A stretch of 64,000 nucleotides of DNA from Geothrix limicola (lineage in GTDB: Bacteria > Acidobacteriota > Holophagae > Holophagales > Holophagaceae): positions 496,001 to 560,000 of the forward strand of contig NZ_BSDE01000003.1 of NCBI RefSeq assembly GCF_030268085.1, read 5' to 3'. Position numbers and translations under genes: made by a program. The notes under the pieces were generated by a model, which saw only the letters and a program-made list of their open reading frames with translations, was not told the origin of the DNA and ran no database searches. Shown piece by piece: positions 46,401 to 54,079 of the stretch (position 1 is its first letter; each line of letters starts with the position of its first letter).

Positions 46401-46561
46401 CCGTCGAGAATGACCTTGGCACCAGCGACAACCGCACCGTTCGGGCCGGTGACCACGCCGGAGATGGCTCCGGTCGTGGAGTCCTGCGCGTGAGCGACGA
46501 TGCCGCTCCCAGCGACGAGGGCGGCGGCGGTAAAGCCGAGCCGGGTGAAGATTCGATTCAT
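43439..46561 (-). CDS. TonB-dependent receptor, Oar-like, with carboxypeptidase-regulatory-like domain
   Basis: The 1040-aa receptor is a paralogue in architecture of the preceding one. It has a signal peptide (residues ~1-26), a carboxypeptidase-regulatory-like domain (~28-115, TGAISGVVTGPNGAVVAGAKV), a plug (~130-250) and a barrel ending RRVRLGVKYQF. The start is ATG 46561, with AGGAG six bases upstream; a longer frame further upstream is not supported. Codon use is slightly less GC-rich than in the neighbours, as expected for a highly expressed surface protein. The ligand is unknown. Confidence 0.9.
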   Translation of the reverse strand: MNRIFTRLGFTAAALVAGSGIVAHAQDSTTGAISGVVTGPNGAVVAGAKVILDGGRGQVVRVTDANGTFKASALIPGVYQITVTASGFETATKLTAQASINILTPVRVTMTKAAGAVVEVLATSQAVDTTTQTSGATFTSETVSSLPLGRSFSSVVNMAPGVASSGVDNNNPSVSGSSGLENAYVIDGVNTTGTGYGAAGAYSITWGSRGTGINTDFISEVQIKSFGLDAEFGGTTGGMVNAVTKSGDNTFRGQVFAYLDIDSLQARNKVPANLDPTLPIPNRFDNSDRQEFGFTVSGPIIKDKLFYFVGYNPIRNSQKYTQVDSRRLNYGTQFTRKQQTDTYYGKLNWVLTATQNLEFSIFGDPGKDPYQALNSAMSYLSNDKWSSLEYGSSNWNLKYNGVFFNDLLVEAHVAQTKNKFHQGLDPAVNNAFRVTDVNTGAPINGHGGPGFYENKDEKNRQYDIKITKTFGDLELKAGYTSEKLHYESGTYYQGPHGQVDTHAAAGGQAYSTGALINQRYYMIDPNAYTTDASGNKFTTAANIAPYYRVTRARFTPPAIAVDTPWDAYFIQAKYSLNNRLFIKAGFRWEEEDMQGRNETYKFKAADSMAPRISITWDPDGNGKNKIYAFYGKYFEKVPLDLAVRSLSHEVGTSRSDWYNLDAAGTTLSNPIQSGVSITDANPTTLKVGSATTTHYTGSSGFLTPVMEGTKLPYTNEYVLGWDSQLSEKVRVSNRLVHRTIGRVLEDMGIDGGNYLPYFIANPGENSWRIAQAALALEAAPAPDGYGVASPNLMGSGQTATWPKPVRDYWAWEFEANYNSAHWAGFFNLRLSRLEGNYEGLFRNDNGQSDPNITSLYDFSLEYMKNYETASATARFPSYTNDGDPGALISHPRGLTGEEAFASGPLPNDRAVIMNAGMSYNWDNGFATGFVVKIQTGSPLNKFYGLIDYDNAGELAAGGRGAMGRTPSTMNFDWTGSYTWKIKGTQSLNFKMDVFNLFNASKVTAYDQNYERSVDTINVNFMNISGYQTARRVRLGVKYQF

Positions 46562-46763
46562 AAGCACTCCTGTGGAGAACGCGGCAAAGCCGCTGGGGGG
46601 GAGAACGAGCGTCCGTTCGTGGGCCTTTAGGAAAATGGCCTCTCGCCGCTCGGTTGGAGCGACGCAGTGAATAGGGACCAAGCTGACCAAAGAACCGGGG
46701 AGGGGGCGTGCGTCTACAGTAAGACAGGTTCCCGACTTTTCGATGATTTTTTTAAATGCCCTT

Positions 46764-48074
46764 CTAAGGTCTGCAACCAATGGCGTCTAGGAGCCAAGGG
46801 ACCTCGGGGGCTGGTACATTGATGACTTCAATGGTCTTAAGGTATGGGCTTGATGCTACCAGGGTTTCGCGCTTGGCATAGACCGTAAATAAAAGATCGT
46901 TTTTTTCAATTTTCGAGCCAACGGTGGCGTGCACCCGGATGCCGACGCCGAGATCCAGGATGTCGTTCCGGTCCCGCCGGCCCGCGCCGAGGTCCATGGC
47001 CAGGATGCCCAGGGCCCTTCCGTCGATGGCGGCGAGGGTGCCGGCCTGCTCGGCCCGGATCTCCACCACCTGGCCGGCCTGGGGCAATCGGGTGAAATCG
47101 TCGAGGGCCCGGGCATCGCCGCCGTTGAGCGTGACGAAGCGCCGCAGCGTTTCCAGGGCGGACCCGTCCTGGATGCAGGCCTGGACCTTGGCCTGGGCCT
47201 CGGTCAGGGTCTTCGCCGCACCGCCCATGATCAGCATTTCGGCGGCAAGGCGGAAACTCATCTGGGCCAACTCGGAATCGCCGTGTTCGCCGCGGAGGAT
47301 CTCGACGGACTCCATCACCTCGAGGGCATTGCCGATGGCCCAGCCGAGGGGCGCGTCCATGCGGGTGATGAGGGCGCGGATCTGCATGCCGTGGGCGGTG
47401 CCCACGTCCACCATGCTCTGGGCCAGGGCCCGGGCATCTTCCAGGGTCTTCATGAAGGCCGTGGGCCCACATTTCACGTCGAGCACGAGCGCATCGGCTC
47501 CGCCCGCCAGCTTCTTGGACATGATGCTGGCGGTGATGAGGGGGATGCTTTCCACCGTGGCGGTGACGTCGCGAAGGGCGTAGAGCTTCTTGTCCGCCGG
47601 GGCGATGTCGGCCGTCTGCGCGGAATTGGCGAAGCGGGTCTCGGCGAGGCTTCGTACGAATTCGGCCTCGCTGAGTTCGACCTTCAGGCCCGGAATGGCC
47701 GCGAACTTGTCCACGGTGCCGCCGGTATGCCCCAGGCCGCGTCCGCTGAACATGGGGCAGGGCACGCCACAGGCCGCGACGATGGGGCCGAGGATGAGGG
47801 TGGTCTTGTCGCCCACGCCACCGGTGCTGTGCTTGTCGACCTTGAGGCCGGGCACGGACGAGAGGTCGAGCCGCTTACCCGAATCCCGCATGGCCAGGGT
47901 GAGGGCGAGGGTCTCCTCGGTGCTCATGCCGCGCCAGCAGATGGCCATGAGGAGGGAGGCGCTCTGCTCGTCGGGGATGCTGCCGTCGGCGGCTCCCTTC
48001 ACCCAGAAGGCGATCTGTTCCGGGGACAGGGCCCCGCCCAGTTTCTTGGTGTAGATCAGGTCGTACATCCGCAT
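46764..48074 (-). CDS. Pyrimidine-nucleoside (thymidine) phosphorylase
   Basis: The 436-aa enzyme splits thymidine or uridine with phosphate for pyrimidine salvage. It shows the family signature SGRGLGHTGGTVDKFAAIPG, the phosphate-binding KHSTGGVGDK, and VDVGTAHGMQIRALITRMD. It starts at ATG 48074 after AGGAGG. The last ~52 residues (384-436) are encoded by distinctly AT-rich codons, and the sequence just downstream is also AT-rich, unlike the rest of the gene. Since pdp, deoA and udp cannot be told apart with confidence, no symbol is given. Confidence 0.92.
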   Translation of the reverse strand: MRMYDLIYTKKLGGALSPEQIAFWVKGAADGSIPDEQSASLLMAICWRGMSTEETLALTLAMRDSGKRLDLSSVPGLKVDKHSTGGVGDKTTLILGPIVAACGVPCPMFSGRGLGHTGGTVDKFAAIPGLKVELSEAEFVRSLAETRFANSAQTADIAPADKKLYALRDVTATVESIPLITASIMSKKLAGGADALVLDVKCGPTAFMKTLEDARALAQSMVDVGTAHGMQIRALITRMDAPLGWAIGNALEVMESVEILRGEHGDSELAQMSFRLAAEMLIMGGAAKTLTEAQAKVQACIQDGSALETLRRFVTLNGGDARALDDFTRLPQAGQVVEIRAEQAGTLAAIDGRALGILAMDLGAGRRDRNDILDLGVGIRVHATVGSKIEKNDLLFTVYAKRETLVASSPYLKTIEVINVPAPEVPWLLDAIGCRP

Positions 48075-48099
48075 GGGATGCCTCCTCGCACTGAGGGGC

Positions 48100-48780
48100 C
48101 TAGATGCTCCGGATGAGGTTTTCCATCGCGGAAGCGTCGCCCCGGCCCTTGAAGCGGGCCTTGTAGTCCGCCAGGTCCTTCAGGGCCTGGGTACGGTCGC
48201 CGGCCAGCCGGTCGGCGTCCATCTGGCTGGCCCAGAAGGCCTCGGCCCAGGCTTCACCGGGCGTGGCCTTGGCGCGCAGGGGATCGAGCTGGACGCGGGC
48301 CTCCTGGATCTGGCCCAGGGCCAGGGCCCGCTGGGCCAGCCGAATCTGGCCCCAGGCATCCTCGGCCTTGGCGGGGCTTGGGCCCTTCCCGTCGAGGGTG
48401 AGGCGCCAGGTGTTCAGCAGGCCGAGGGTGGCGGCCTTCCGGGATGACGGCGCCGCGGCGACGAGACCTTCGAGACGGCCGAGGCGCTCGCGCATCCGCT
48501 TCTCGATTTCCGGTGCGGGCAGCGGGGTCACGCCATCGCCTTCCACCTCCATCTGAAGCGCCGCAAGGGCGGCTTCGTGCTTTTCAGCGACCGAGGTCTG
48601 CCAGGCGGACCAGCCGCCGTACAGGAGGCCCAGCGCCAGCAGCGAAACGACGCCGATCAGGATGGGCTTCAGAAGCCCGGCGTCTTCTTCCTGACCCTGG
48701 CCCAGCTTGGTCTGGAAATGGGCAAGGCTTTGGGCGGGCTTCTGGACTTGGATTTCGCGGGCTTTGGTCGGGCGGGCCAT
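48100..48780 (-). CDS. Single-pass membrane protein with TPR-like C-terminal domain
   Basis: From ATG 48780 (AGAGG six bases upstream) the product has 226 aa: a short basic cytoplasmic N terminus, one transmembrane helix (residues ~42-60), then an alpha-helical periplasmic part with repeated Ala/Leu/Gln patterns (AQRALALGQIQEARVQLDPLRAKA) resembling tetratricopeptide repeats, as in YfgM-like ancillary proteins. It is upstream of and probably co-transcribed with the phosphorylase gene. Its function is not established. Confidence 0.65.
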   Translation of the reverse strand: MARPTKAREIQVQKPAQSLAHFQTKLGQGQEEDAGLLKPILIGVVSLLALGLLYGGWSAWQTSVAEKHEAALAALQMEVEGDGVTPLPAPEIEKRMRERLGRLEGLVAAAPSSRKAATLGLLNTWRLTLDGKGPSPAKAEDAWGQIRLAQRALALGQIQEARVQLDPLRAKATPGEAWAEAFWASQMDADRLAGDRTQALKDLADYKARFKGRGDASAMENLIRSI

Positions 48781-48847
48781 GCAGAACCTCTTCGGGGAAA
48801 CGACAATCGAATCATTGAGGATGCACCAATCCCCTCTCCTCCTGCAC

Positions 48848-48875
48848 TTGAAAATGCGGCTCCGCCTGCTATCCT
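48848..48875 (+). promoter_or_regulatory. Promoter of the tRNA-Phe gene
   Basis: TTGAAA (48848-48853), a 16-bp spacer and TATCCT (48870-48875) lie 10 bp upstream of the mature tRNA 5' end. Confidence 0.6.
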
Positions 48876-48885
48876 GGTCATTCCT

Positions 48886-48961
48886 GCCTGGGTAGCTCAG
48901 TTGGTAGAGCAATGGATTGAAAATCCATGTGTCGGCGGTTCGATTCCGTCTCCAGGCACCA
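48886..48961 (+). tRNA. tRNA-Phe (anticodon GAA)
   Basis: The 76-nt cloverleaf has acceptor pairing GCCTGGG with TCCAGGC, a D arm GCTC...GAGC, an anticodon stem TGGAT/ATCCA with loop TTGAAAA giving anticodon GAA, a T arm GGCGGTTCGATTCCGTC, and an encoded CCA end. A terminator hairpin follows immediately. Confidence 0.97.
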
Positions 48962-48962
48962 A

Positions 48963-48990
48963 GCAAAGGCCCCCGCACGGGGGCCTTTGC
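48963..48990 (+). terminator. Terminator hairpin after tRNA-Phe
   Basis: GCAAAGGCCCCC (48963-48974), loop GCAC, and the exact complement (48979-48990) form a 12-bp stem directly behind the tRNA. There is no long T-run, but the same AAGGCCCCCG stem type ends another transcript at 50385. Confidence 0.75.
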
Positions 48991-49063
48991 CATTGGATGT
49001 CACTCGGATAAACGTCGGCCGCAGGCCTGCGTAGAGATTGACAACACGTCGATGGAGGTTCCC

Positions 49064-49663
49064 ATGTGGAAGTCCCTGGTTCTTCTGGCCAGCCTGGTGG
49101 GCGCGCCGCTGGCGGCGCAGGCTCGGGTGGACATCCACGGGATGAACCGGACCTGGACGGACCTGGGTCAGCCCGTGGGGAACACGTTGTACCTCGATCT
49201 GGAAGCCGCGGGCGTGAGCATCCTGCCCAGCGAGGATGGCCATGTGCGGACGCGCTTCGTGGGCACCAAGGACATCGACCTTTCGCGGCTGCGCGTGCGC
49301 TTCGATCCCGCGGGCAATCCTGCGGAACTGCGCGTGAGCCACACCCCGCACAACAATTTCGAATTCGAAATCCAGGTGCCGCGGAGCATCGATCTCACCC
49401 TGCGGATGAGCGCCGGCGAAGTGAAGATCCAGGGCGTGGAAGGCAACAAGGACTTGCGGCTGCATGCGGGCGAAGTGCGCGTGCAGGTGGGCGATGCCCG
49501 CGCCTACGGCCCCGTCTCAGCCTCGGTCTGGGCCGGCGAGATCAAGCCGGGACCCTTCGGAGAAGGGAAGGAGGGCCTGTTCCGCAGCTTCCATCGCGAG
49601 GGCCCGGGCCGCTACAGCCTCCAGGTGAGTCTGAAGGCGGGCGAGATCACCTTCCAGAACTGA
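49064..49663 (+). CDS. Exported hypothetical protein with repetitive beta-strand domain
   Basis: The 199-aa protein starts at an ATG with GGAGG five bases upstream and has a signal peptide (MWKSLVLLASLVGAPLAAQA). The mature part consists of repeated short beta segments containing AGE/GEV turns (MSAGEVKIQ, LHAGEVRVQ, VWAGEIKPG, LKAGEITFQ). This pattern resembles the DUF4097-type beta-solenoid adhesin-like proteins. The function is unknown, with location in the periplasm or at the surface. Confidence 0.65.
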   Translation: MWKSLVLLASLVGAPLAAQARVDIHGMNRTWTDLGQPVGNTLYLDLEAAGVSILPSEDGHVRTRFVGTKDIDLSRLRVRFDPAGNPAELRVSHTPHNNFEFEIQVPRSIDLTLRMSAGEVKIQGVEGNKDLRLHAGEVRVQVGDARAYGPVSASVWAGEIKPGPFGEGKEGLFRSFHREGPGRYSLQVSLKAGEITFQN

Positions 49664-49778
49664 AGCCAACGAACGAACTGGGGCCGCCGGGATTGGGATC
49701 CTGATCACAGGCCGGCCCGCTTGCCGTCAGGGCGGGGGGCTGGGGCGCTAAGCTGATGCTTTGCGCTCAGGAGTTCCC

Positions 49779-50366
49779 ATGCCGCTCTGGTTGCTTGTTC
49801 CCGCCGCCCTCGTCGCCCAGACACCGGCGATGCCCCAGGGGCTGGATCAGGTCCAGGTCCTGGTCACCGCCATTCCCGAGGCCTTGATCGAGGGGAAGCG
49901 CGGCGCGATGACGGGCCTCGTGGCGAAGGCGAAGGCCGGATGGGACGCGGCGAAACCCGGGCTGCTGAAGACCGTGCCCGAACCCGATGCCACCTTCATC
50001 GATAAACAGCTGAAGGCCATGCTGAAGATGAAGCCGCGGGAGCAGGCCATCGGGGCCCTGGGCATCTCCGCCACCCTGAGCCGTTTCCAGGGCCGTTCGC
50101 GCAAGCAGGACCTGCTGCAAGCGAGCCGCGTGTCGATGATGGCCTGGTGCGGGGTCGACGCAGCGCTGTGGGCCCCCATGCCCAACGTCGACGTGGCCTT
50201 CAAGCCCCTGATCGAACAGGACAACGGCGCGCATGCGGTGGCGATCGTCGGCGTGCAGGACGCGCTGAAGCGCTTCCAGGAGAGCGCGGCCAAGCGCCAG
50301 GCGCAGCCCGCCAAGAAGGCCCTGAAGGACCTCATGAACCTCGCGCAGGTGCTGGCCAAGGGCTGA
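49779..50366 (+). CDS. Exported hypothetical protein
   Basis: The 195-aa protein has AGGAG five bases before its ATG and a short signal peptide (MPLWLLVPAALVAQTPA). The mature chain is largely alpha-helical and rich in Lys, Ala and Leu, with no recognised domain. The helix LKRFQESAAKRQAQPAKKALKDLMNLAQVLAK closes the protein. It is probably periplasmic. The gene is followed by a bidirectional terminator. Confidence 0.6.
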   Translation: MPLWLLVPAALVAQTPAMPQGLDQVQVLVTAIPEALIEGKRGAMTGLVAKAKAGWDAAKPGLLKTVPEPDATFIDKQLKAMLKMKPREQAIGALGISATLSRFQGRSRKQDLLQASRVSMMAWCGVDAALWAPMPNVDVAFKPLIEQDNGAHAVAIVGVQDALKRFQESAAKRQAQPAKKALKDLMNLAQVLAKG

Positions 50367-50384
50367 GGGGTGGGCCGTTGAAGG

Positions 50385-50420
50385 CATGAAGAAGGCCCCC
50401 GGACGGGGGCCTTCTTCATG
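50385..50420. terminator. Bidirectional terminator between convergent genes
   Basis: CATGAAGAAGGCCCCC (50385-50400), loop GGAC, and the exact 16-base complement (50405-50420) form a very stable hairpin between the stops of the forward gene (50366) and the reverse gene (50440). Confidence 0.8.
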
Positions 50421-50439
50421 CGAGTGGAAAGCCTGAGTG

Positions 50440-51036
50440 CTACTCGCTCGCGGGGCGGTAGTCGTCCGCGAGGGTGACGGGCACCTTGGCCTTGATCTCC
50501 TTCTGGATGTCCTGGCTGATGGCCGCCATGCGCTGCTGCTTGTAGCCCTGGGCCACCTGGGCCTTGACCGTTTCGAAGGGGGGGACCGCGGTGCCGCCCT
50601 GGGCCTTCATGCGCTCGACCTGCTCCTTGTAGAAGGCCAGCAGCTGCTCGTCGGTGGGTTCGGCGGTGGGCATGCGCTTCTTCGCCAGGGCCTGGAAGTA
50701 GACGTTGGCCTGCTGCTGCTCCAGCTGGCGCTTCACGCTGGGCTCCTGATCCAGGCCCGTCTGCTTGGCGTAGGCGGAAATGGCGCGGGACATGGCGATG
50801 CGGTTGGCCAGCTGGGCGCGATCCTCGCGGGCGGCGGGGTCGTTGAGGAAGGTCTGGGCCTCCTTGGGATCCGGGGACAGGGTGGTCACCACTTCCCGGA
50901 ATTCGGCCTCGGTGATCTTCTCGCCGCCGACGTTGGCGATCACGCGGCTGGTGTCGGCCTTGTTGGCCTTGCAGGCCATGGACAGCAGGAGGGCGGATCC
51001 GGCGAGAAGGGTGGTGACATGGACCATCTTGGACAT
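50440..51036 (-). CDS. SurA/PrsA-type chaperone-like lipoprotein
   Basis: From ATG 51036 (GGAG six bases upstream) the 198-aa protein has a lipoprotein signal (LLAGSALLLSMAC, Cys at about residue 22) and a helical domain starting VIANVGGEKITEAEFREVV, typical of the N-terminal region of SurA/PpiD-like periplasmic folding factors. A parvulin isomerase domain is not present. It is probably a periplasmic holdase. The promoter region lies between it and the divergent glutaredoxin gene, 55 bp apart. Confidence 0.7.
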   Translation of the reverse strand: MSKMVHVTTLLAGSALLLSMACKANKADTSRVIANVGGEKITEAEFREVVTTLSPDPKEAQTFLNDPAAREDRAQLANRIAMSRAISAYAKQTGLDQEPSVKRQLEQQQANVYFQALAKKRMPTAEPTDEQLLAFYKEQVERMKAQGGTAVPPFETVKAQVAQGYKQQRMAAISQDIQKEIKAKVPVTLADDYRPASE

Positions 51037-51091
51037 GGAATCTCCACGAAGAGCATCAAAGGATCCAGAATGACAGGTCCCGGAGGATCCC

Positions 51092-51385
51092 ATGAGCCGA
51101 ATTGAAGACCTGGCGAGCCTGGATCTGGCCGTCTACAGCGCCACCTGGTGCCCGGACTGCCGGCGCCTGGAGGGCTGGTTGGCGGAACACGGCATCGCCC
51201 ACACCAAGGTCGACATCGAAACCGTGCCCGGGGCCGCCGAGAAACTCGAGGCCGAGACCGGGAAGCGGGCCATCCCCTTCGTGCTGGTGGGTGGAAAGCG
51301 CTGGGTCCGGGGCTACCACAAGGAATTACCCCAGCGTCTGGACGGCGATCTGCTGGTGGAGGAGCTCCTGGCCGCGGGCAAGTAA
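51092..51385 (+). CDS. Glutaredoxin-family protein
   Basis: The 97-aa thioredoxin-fold protein has the active site WCPDC (Cys20, Cys23) after the first strand, the cis-Pro region AIPFVLV and a GGKRWVRGY segment. It probably reduces disulfides or mixed disulfides in the cytoplasm. Its last 26 codons are repeated 177 bp downstream. Confidence 0.85.
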   Translation: MSRIEDLASLDLAVYSATWCPDCRRLEGWLAEHGIAHTKVDIETVPGAAEKLEAETGKRAIPFVLVGGKRWVRGYHKELPQRLDGDLLVEELLAAGK

Positions 51386-51481
51386 CCCGCCCCGGACACG
51401 CGCTGGATGCTCGCCGGTGCGGGGGCCCCGCTCGGTGCAGCCCACCGGGCTGCCCGCTCGCGACCCGCATCCGGTTCGCGG

Positions 51482-51562
51482 GTCCGGGGCTACCACAAGG
51501 AATTACCCCAGCGCCTGGATGGTGACCTGCTGGTGGAGGAGCTGCTGGCCGCGGGGGTCTGA
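51482..51562 (+). pseudogene. 3' remnant of a second glutaredoxin gene
   Basis: Codons 51482-51562 encode VRGYHKELPQ...EELLAAG followed by Val and TGA, matching the end of the intact glutaredoxin gene at 51305-51385. The copies differ at five positions before the last two codons, all synonymous third-base changes, so this looks like the tail of a formerly functional tandem paralogue and not a recent duplicate. No 5' part or start signal remains in the intervening 95 bp. Confidence 0.65.
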
Positions 51563-51647
51563 TTTAGCCTCTTGGAGCCCGCTTCGGCCTTGCTGTGGCC
51601 CGGGGGGTCGGTTCATGGCACCCTAAGAGGTTCTCCGGGAGTCCTCT

Positions 51648-52691
51648 GTGGCCAGTATTTTTTCCAGCCAGTTCTGGTCCAACTTGTTCAATTCAGACCT
51701 GGCCATCGACCTTGGCACGGCCTCGACCCTGATCCACACCAAGCAGGCCGGGCGCATTGTCATCTACGAACCCTCCATCGTCGCCGTGAACACCCTCACC
51801 CACGAGGTGGAGGCCGTGGGCGATGAAGCCAAGCAGCTGCTGGGTCGCGCCCCCCAGGGCGTGCGCACCATCCGCCCCATGAAGGACGGCATGATCTTCG
51901 AGGTGGACGCGGCAGAGAAGATGCTCGCCTCCTTCATCCAGAAGGCCCGTCCCAACCGCGGCATCGCGCGCACCCGCATCGTCGTCAGCGTGCCGCCTCG
52001 CGCCCACCAGGTGGCCCGCCGCGCCGTGAAGCAGGTCTGCTACGACGCCAAGGCCGGCGAAGTCTTCCTCGTGGACCAGACCATGGTGGCCGCCATCGGC
52101 GCCGGTCTCGCCATCAACGAGAAGCGCGGCTGCATGATCGTCGACATCGGCGGCGGCACGACGGATGTGGCCGTCATCAGCTACAACGGCAAGGTGTTTT
52201 CCGATTCCATCCTCATCGCCGGCGACGAGATGGACGAGGCCGTGATCAAGTACATCCGCGAGAAGTACAACGTGCTGATCTCCGAGGCCTCGGCGGAAGA
52301 AGTGAAGTGGACCCTCGGTTCCGCCTCGCCTTCGGAACTGACGCGCACCATGGAAGTGAGTGGCCGCGACCAGTTCGAAGGCCTGCCCAAGACGCTCACG
52401 CTCAACGATGCCGAAATTCGGGAAGCCCTGGCCGAGCCCATCAACGCCATCATCGACCTGGTCCGCAAGGCCCTCAACGAAACGCCGCCCCAGCTGGCTG
52501 CGGACCTCATCGACCGCGGCATCTGCCTGACGGGCGGCGGGTCGCTCATTCAGGGCCTGGACGAGCGCCTGCGCAAGGAGACCCACCTGCCGGTCTTCCG
52601 CGCGGAGGATCCCCAGACTGCGGTGGTGCGCGGCACCGCGCTGCTGCTGGAGAACATCCCGCTCCTGCGCCGCATCCAGATCCTCGACTAG
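51648..52691 (+). CDS. mreB: Rod shape-determining protein MreB
   Basis: The 347-aa bacterial actin organises lateral wall synthesis under the inner membrane. It starts at GTG with GGGAG six bases upstream. Visible motifs are the phosphate-1 loop AIDLGTASTLIHTK, the phosphate-2 region IVDIGGGTTDVAVIS, and the adenosine loop GICLTGGGSLIQGLDERL. The N terminus (SSQFWSNLF) is the membrane-binding amphipathic helix region. It heads the mreBCD-pbp2-rodA-ligA operon. Confidence 0.97.
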   Translation: MASIFSSQFWSNLFNSDLAIDLGTASTLIHTKQAGRIVIYEPSIVAVNTLTHEVEAVGDEAKQLLGRAPQGVRTIRPMKDGMIFEVDAAEKMLASFIQKARPNRGIARTRIVVSVPPRAHQVARRAVKQVCYDAKAGEVFLVDQTMVAAIGAGLAINEKRGCMIVDIGGGTTDVAVISYNGKVFSDSILIAGDEMDEAVIKYIREKYNVLISEASAEEVKWTLGSASPSELTRTMEVSGRDQFEGLPKTLTLNDAEIREALAEPINAIIDLVRKALNETPPQLAADLIDRGICLTGGGSLIQGLDERLRKETHLPVFRAEDPQTAVVRGTALLLENIPLLRRIQILD

Positions 52692-52703
52692 AGGAGCGCT
52701 TCC

Positions 52704-53591
52704 ATGGCCCTCCGGGCAGCCAGGTGGGGTTGGAGCCGCGCGGGGTGGCAGCGCTTGGCGTTGGTCCTCCTCTGGCTTGGCCACGGGGCCTGGGTGATCC
52801 TGGGTTCCAAGCCCGGCCGGCACTGGACGAACGTGGCCGATGTCGTCTCGCGGCCCTCCCAGGGCCTCGCCTCCCGCTGGGCGGCCTGGCGCACCGCGCG
52901 CCGCGATGCCGGCCGCACCCTCGCCGAGACCCGCGCTGAAAACGTCAGACTTTCCGCGGAGTTGGCCCAGCTGAAGACCCAGGCCGCGCAGGAGGCGCCC
53001 CGGCTCGCCGAGGCCGACGAAGCCGTCCGTCTGCTGGGCCTCAAGCGGCAGATCCCCCTGGAGCTCAAATCCGCGCGGGTGATCTTCAGCACGCGGCCCG
53101 CGACCTTCGGCGGCCTCATCCTGGATCGGGGCCTGGACCTGGGCCTGCTACCCGATCAGGGCGTGATCGTGCCCGAGGGCATCGTGGGCCGGCTGTGGTC
53201 CGTCAATGCCACCCAGTCCAAGGTGCTGCCCGCGGACGCGCCCAACGCCTCCGTCGGCGTCATGCTCATGCGCAGCCGCGCCACAGGCGTGCTCCAGGGC
53301 CTGGGCTCGGGCCGCGCCCTCATCCGCTACGTGAGTAACCAGGAAGTCGTGCAGGTGGGCGAGGCCGTCCTCACCAGCGGGCTGGACCGCGTCTTCTCGC
53401 GCGGGCTGCTCGTGGGCTACGTGGCCGAAGTGGCCCAGGGCGACCTCGAGCTGCGCGTCATCGTCAACCTGGCGGCGCCTCTGGATCGCGTGAACACCGT
53501 GCTTCTGCTGCCGCCCCAGCCGCCCCTGGAAGTGCAGCCCCCCTTCGTGCCGGTGGATCAGAAACCGCAGAAGAAGAAGGGGACGCCATGA
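52704..53591 (+). CDS. mreC: Rod shape-determining protein MreC
   Basis: The 295-aa protein has one N-terminal transmembrane helix (residues ~18-35), a coiled coil (~60-105) and the periplasmic beta-barrel MreC domain with YVSNQEVVQVGEAVLTSGLDRVFSRGLLVGYV. It links MreB to PBP2. It follows mreB by 12 bp with GGAG ahead of the ATG and overlaps mreD by ATGA. Confidence 0.95.
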   Translation: MALRAARWGWSRAGWQRLALVLLWLGHGAWVILGSKPGRHWTNVADVVSRPSQGLASRWAAWRTARRDAGRTLAETRAENVRLSAELAQLKTQAAQEAPRLAEADEAVRLLGLKRQIPLELKSARVIFSTRPATFGGLILDRGLDLGLLPDQGVIVPEGIVGRLWSVNATQSKVLPADAPNASVGVMLMRSRATGVLQGLGSGRALIRYVSNQEVVQVGEAVLTSGLDRVFSRGLLVGYVAEVAQGDLELRVIVNLAAPLDRVNTVLLLPPQPPLEVQPPFVPVDQKPQKKKGTP

Positions 53592-54076
53592 GGATCGCCC
53601 CGCCCACCCTCACCCGCCAGAACCTCGTCTGCGCGGTCGCGCTCGGCCTGATCTTCCTCAGCGCGCCCTTCCCGCGGCTGCAGCTCGTCCTGCACGCCAT
53701 GCTGGTGATTGCGCTGGCGCCGCGGGCCGGCGTGCCGCTGATGGGCGCCCTCTGGGCCCTGGCGGCGGGCTGGACGATGGAAGGTTCCCTCCGCCTCTAT
53801 CCCCATCTGGGAGGCACGCCCTGGGCGGACATGAGCCTCGCCCTGCTGGCGGGATGGATGGCCGGACGCTGGCCCCTTGAAGGCCTGAAGGGCTGGCTGG
53901 CGCGGCTCGCGGCCCTCAGCCTGCTGCATGCGATCCTCGTGCATCTCGCCGTCCGCCTGGCCACCGCACCGCATCCCTGGGGTTGGGGCTGGTTCTGGGT
54001 CCTGCTGACGACGCCGCTCTGGGGCTGGGCGGCCTGGCGGCTGCTCCACCCGGGCGCGGGATCCGGGCGGCGCTGA
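53588..54076 (+). CDS. mreD: Rod shape-determining protein MreD
   Basis: The 162-aa integral membrane protein has about five helices and sits in the conserved mreC-mreD-pbp2 order. Sequence motifs in MreD are weak, so identification rests on hydrophobicity, length and position. It overlaps mreC by ATGA and lies 3 bp from pbp2. Confidence 0.85.
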   Translation: MRIAPPTLTRQNLVCAVALGLIFLSAPFPRLQLVLHAMLVIALAPRAGVPLMGALWALAAGWTMEGSLRLYPHLGGTPWADMSLALLAGWMAGRWPLEGLKGWLARLAALSLLHAILVHLAVRLATAPHPWGWGWFWVLLTTPLWGWAAWRLLHPGAGSGRR

Positions 54077-54079
54077 GCC

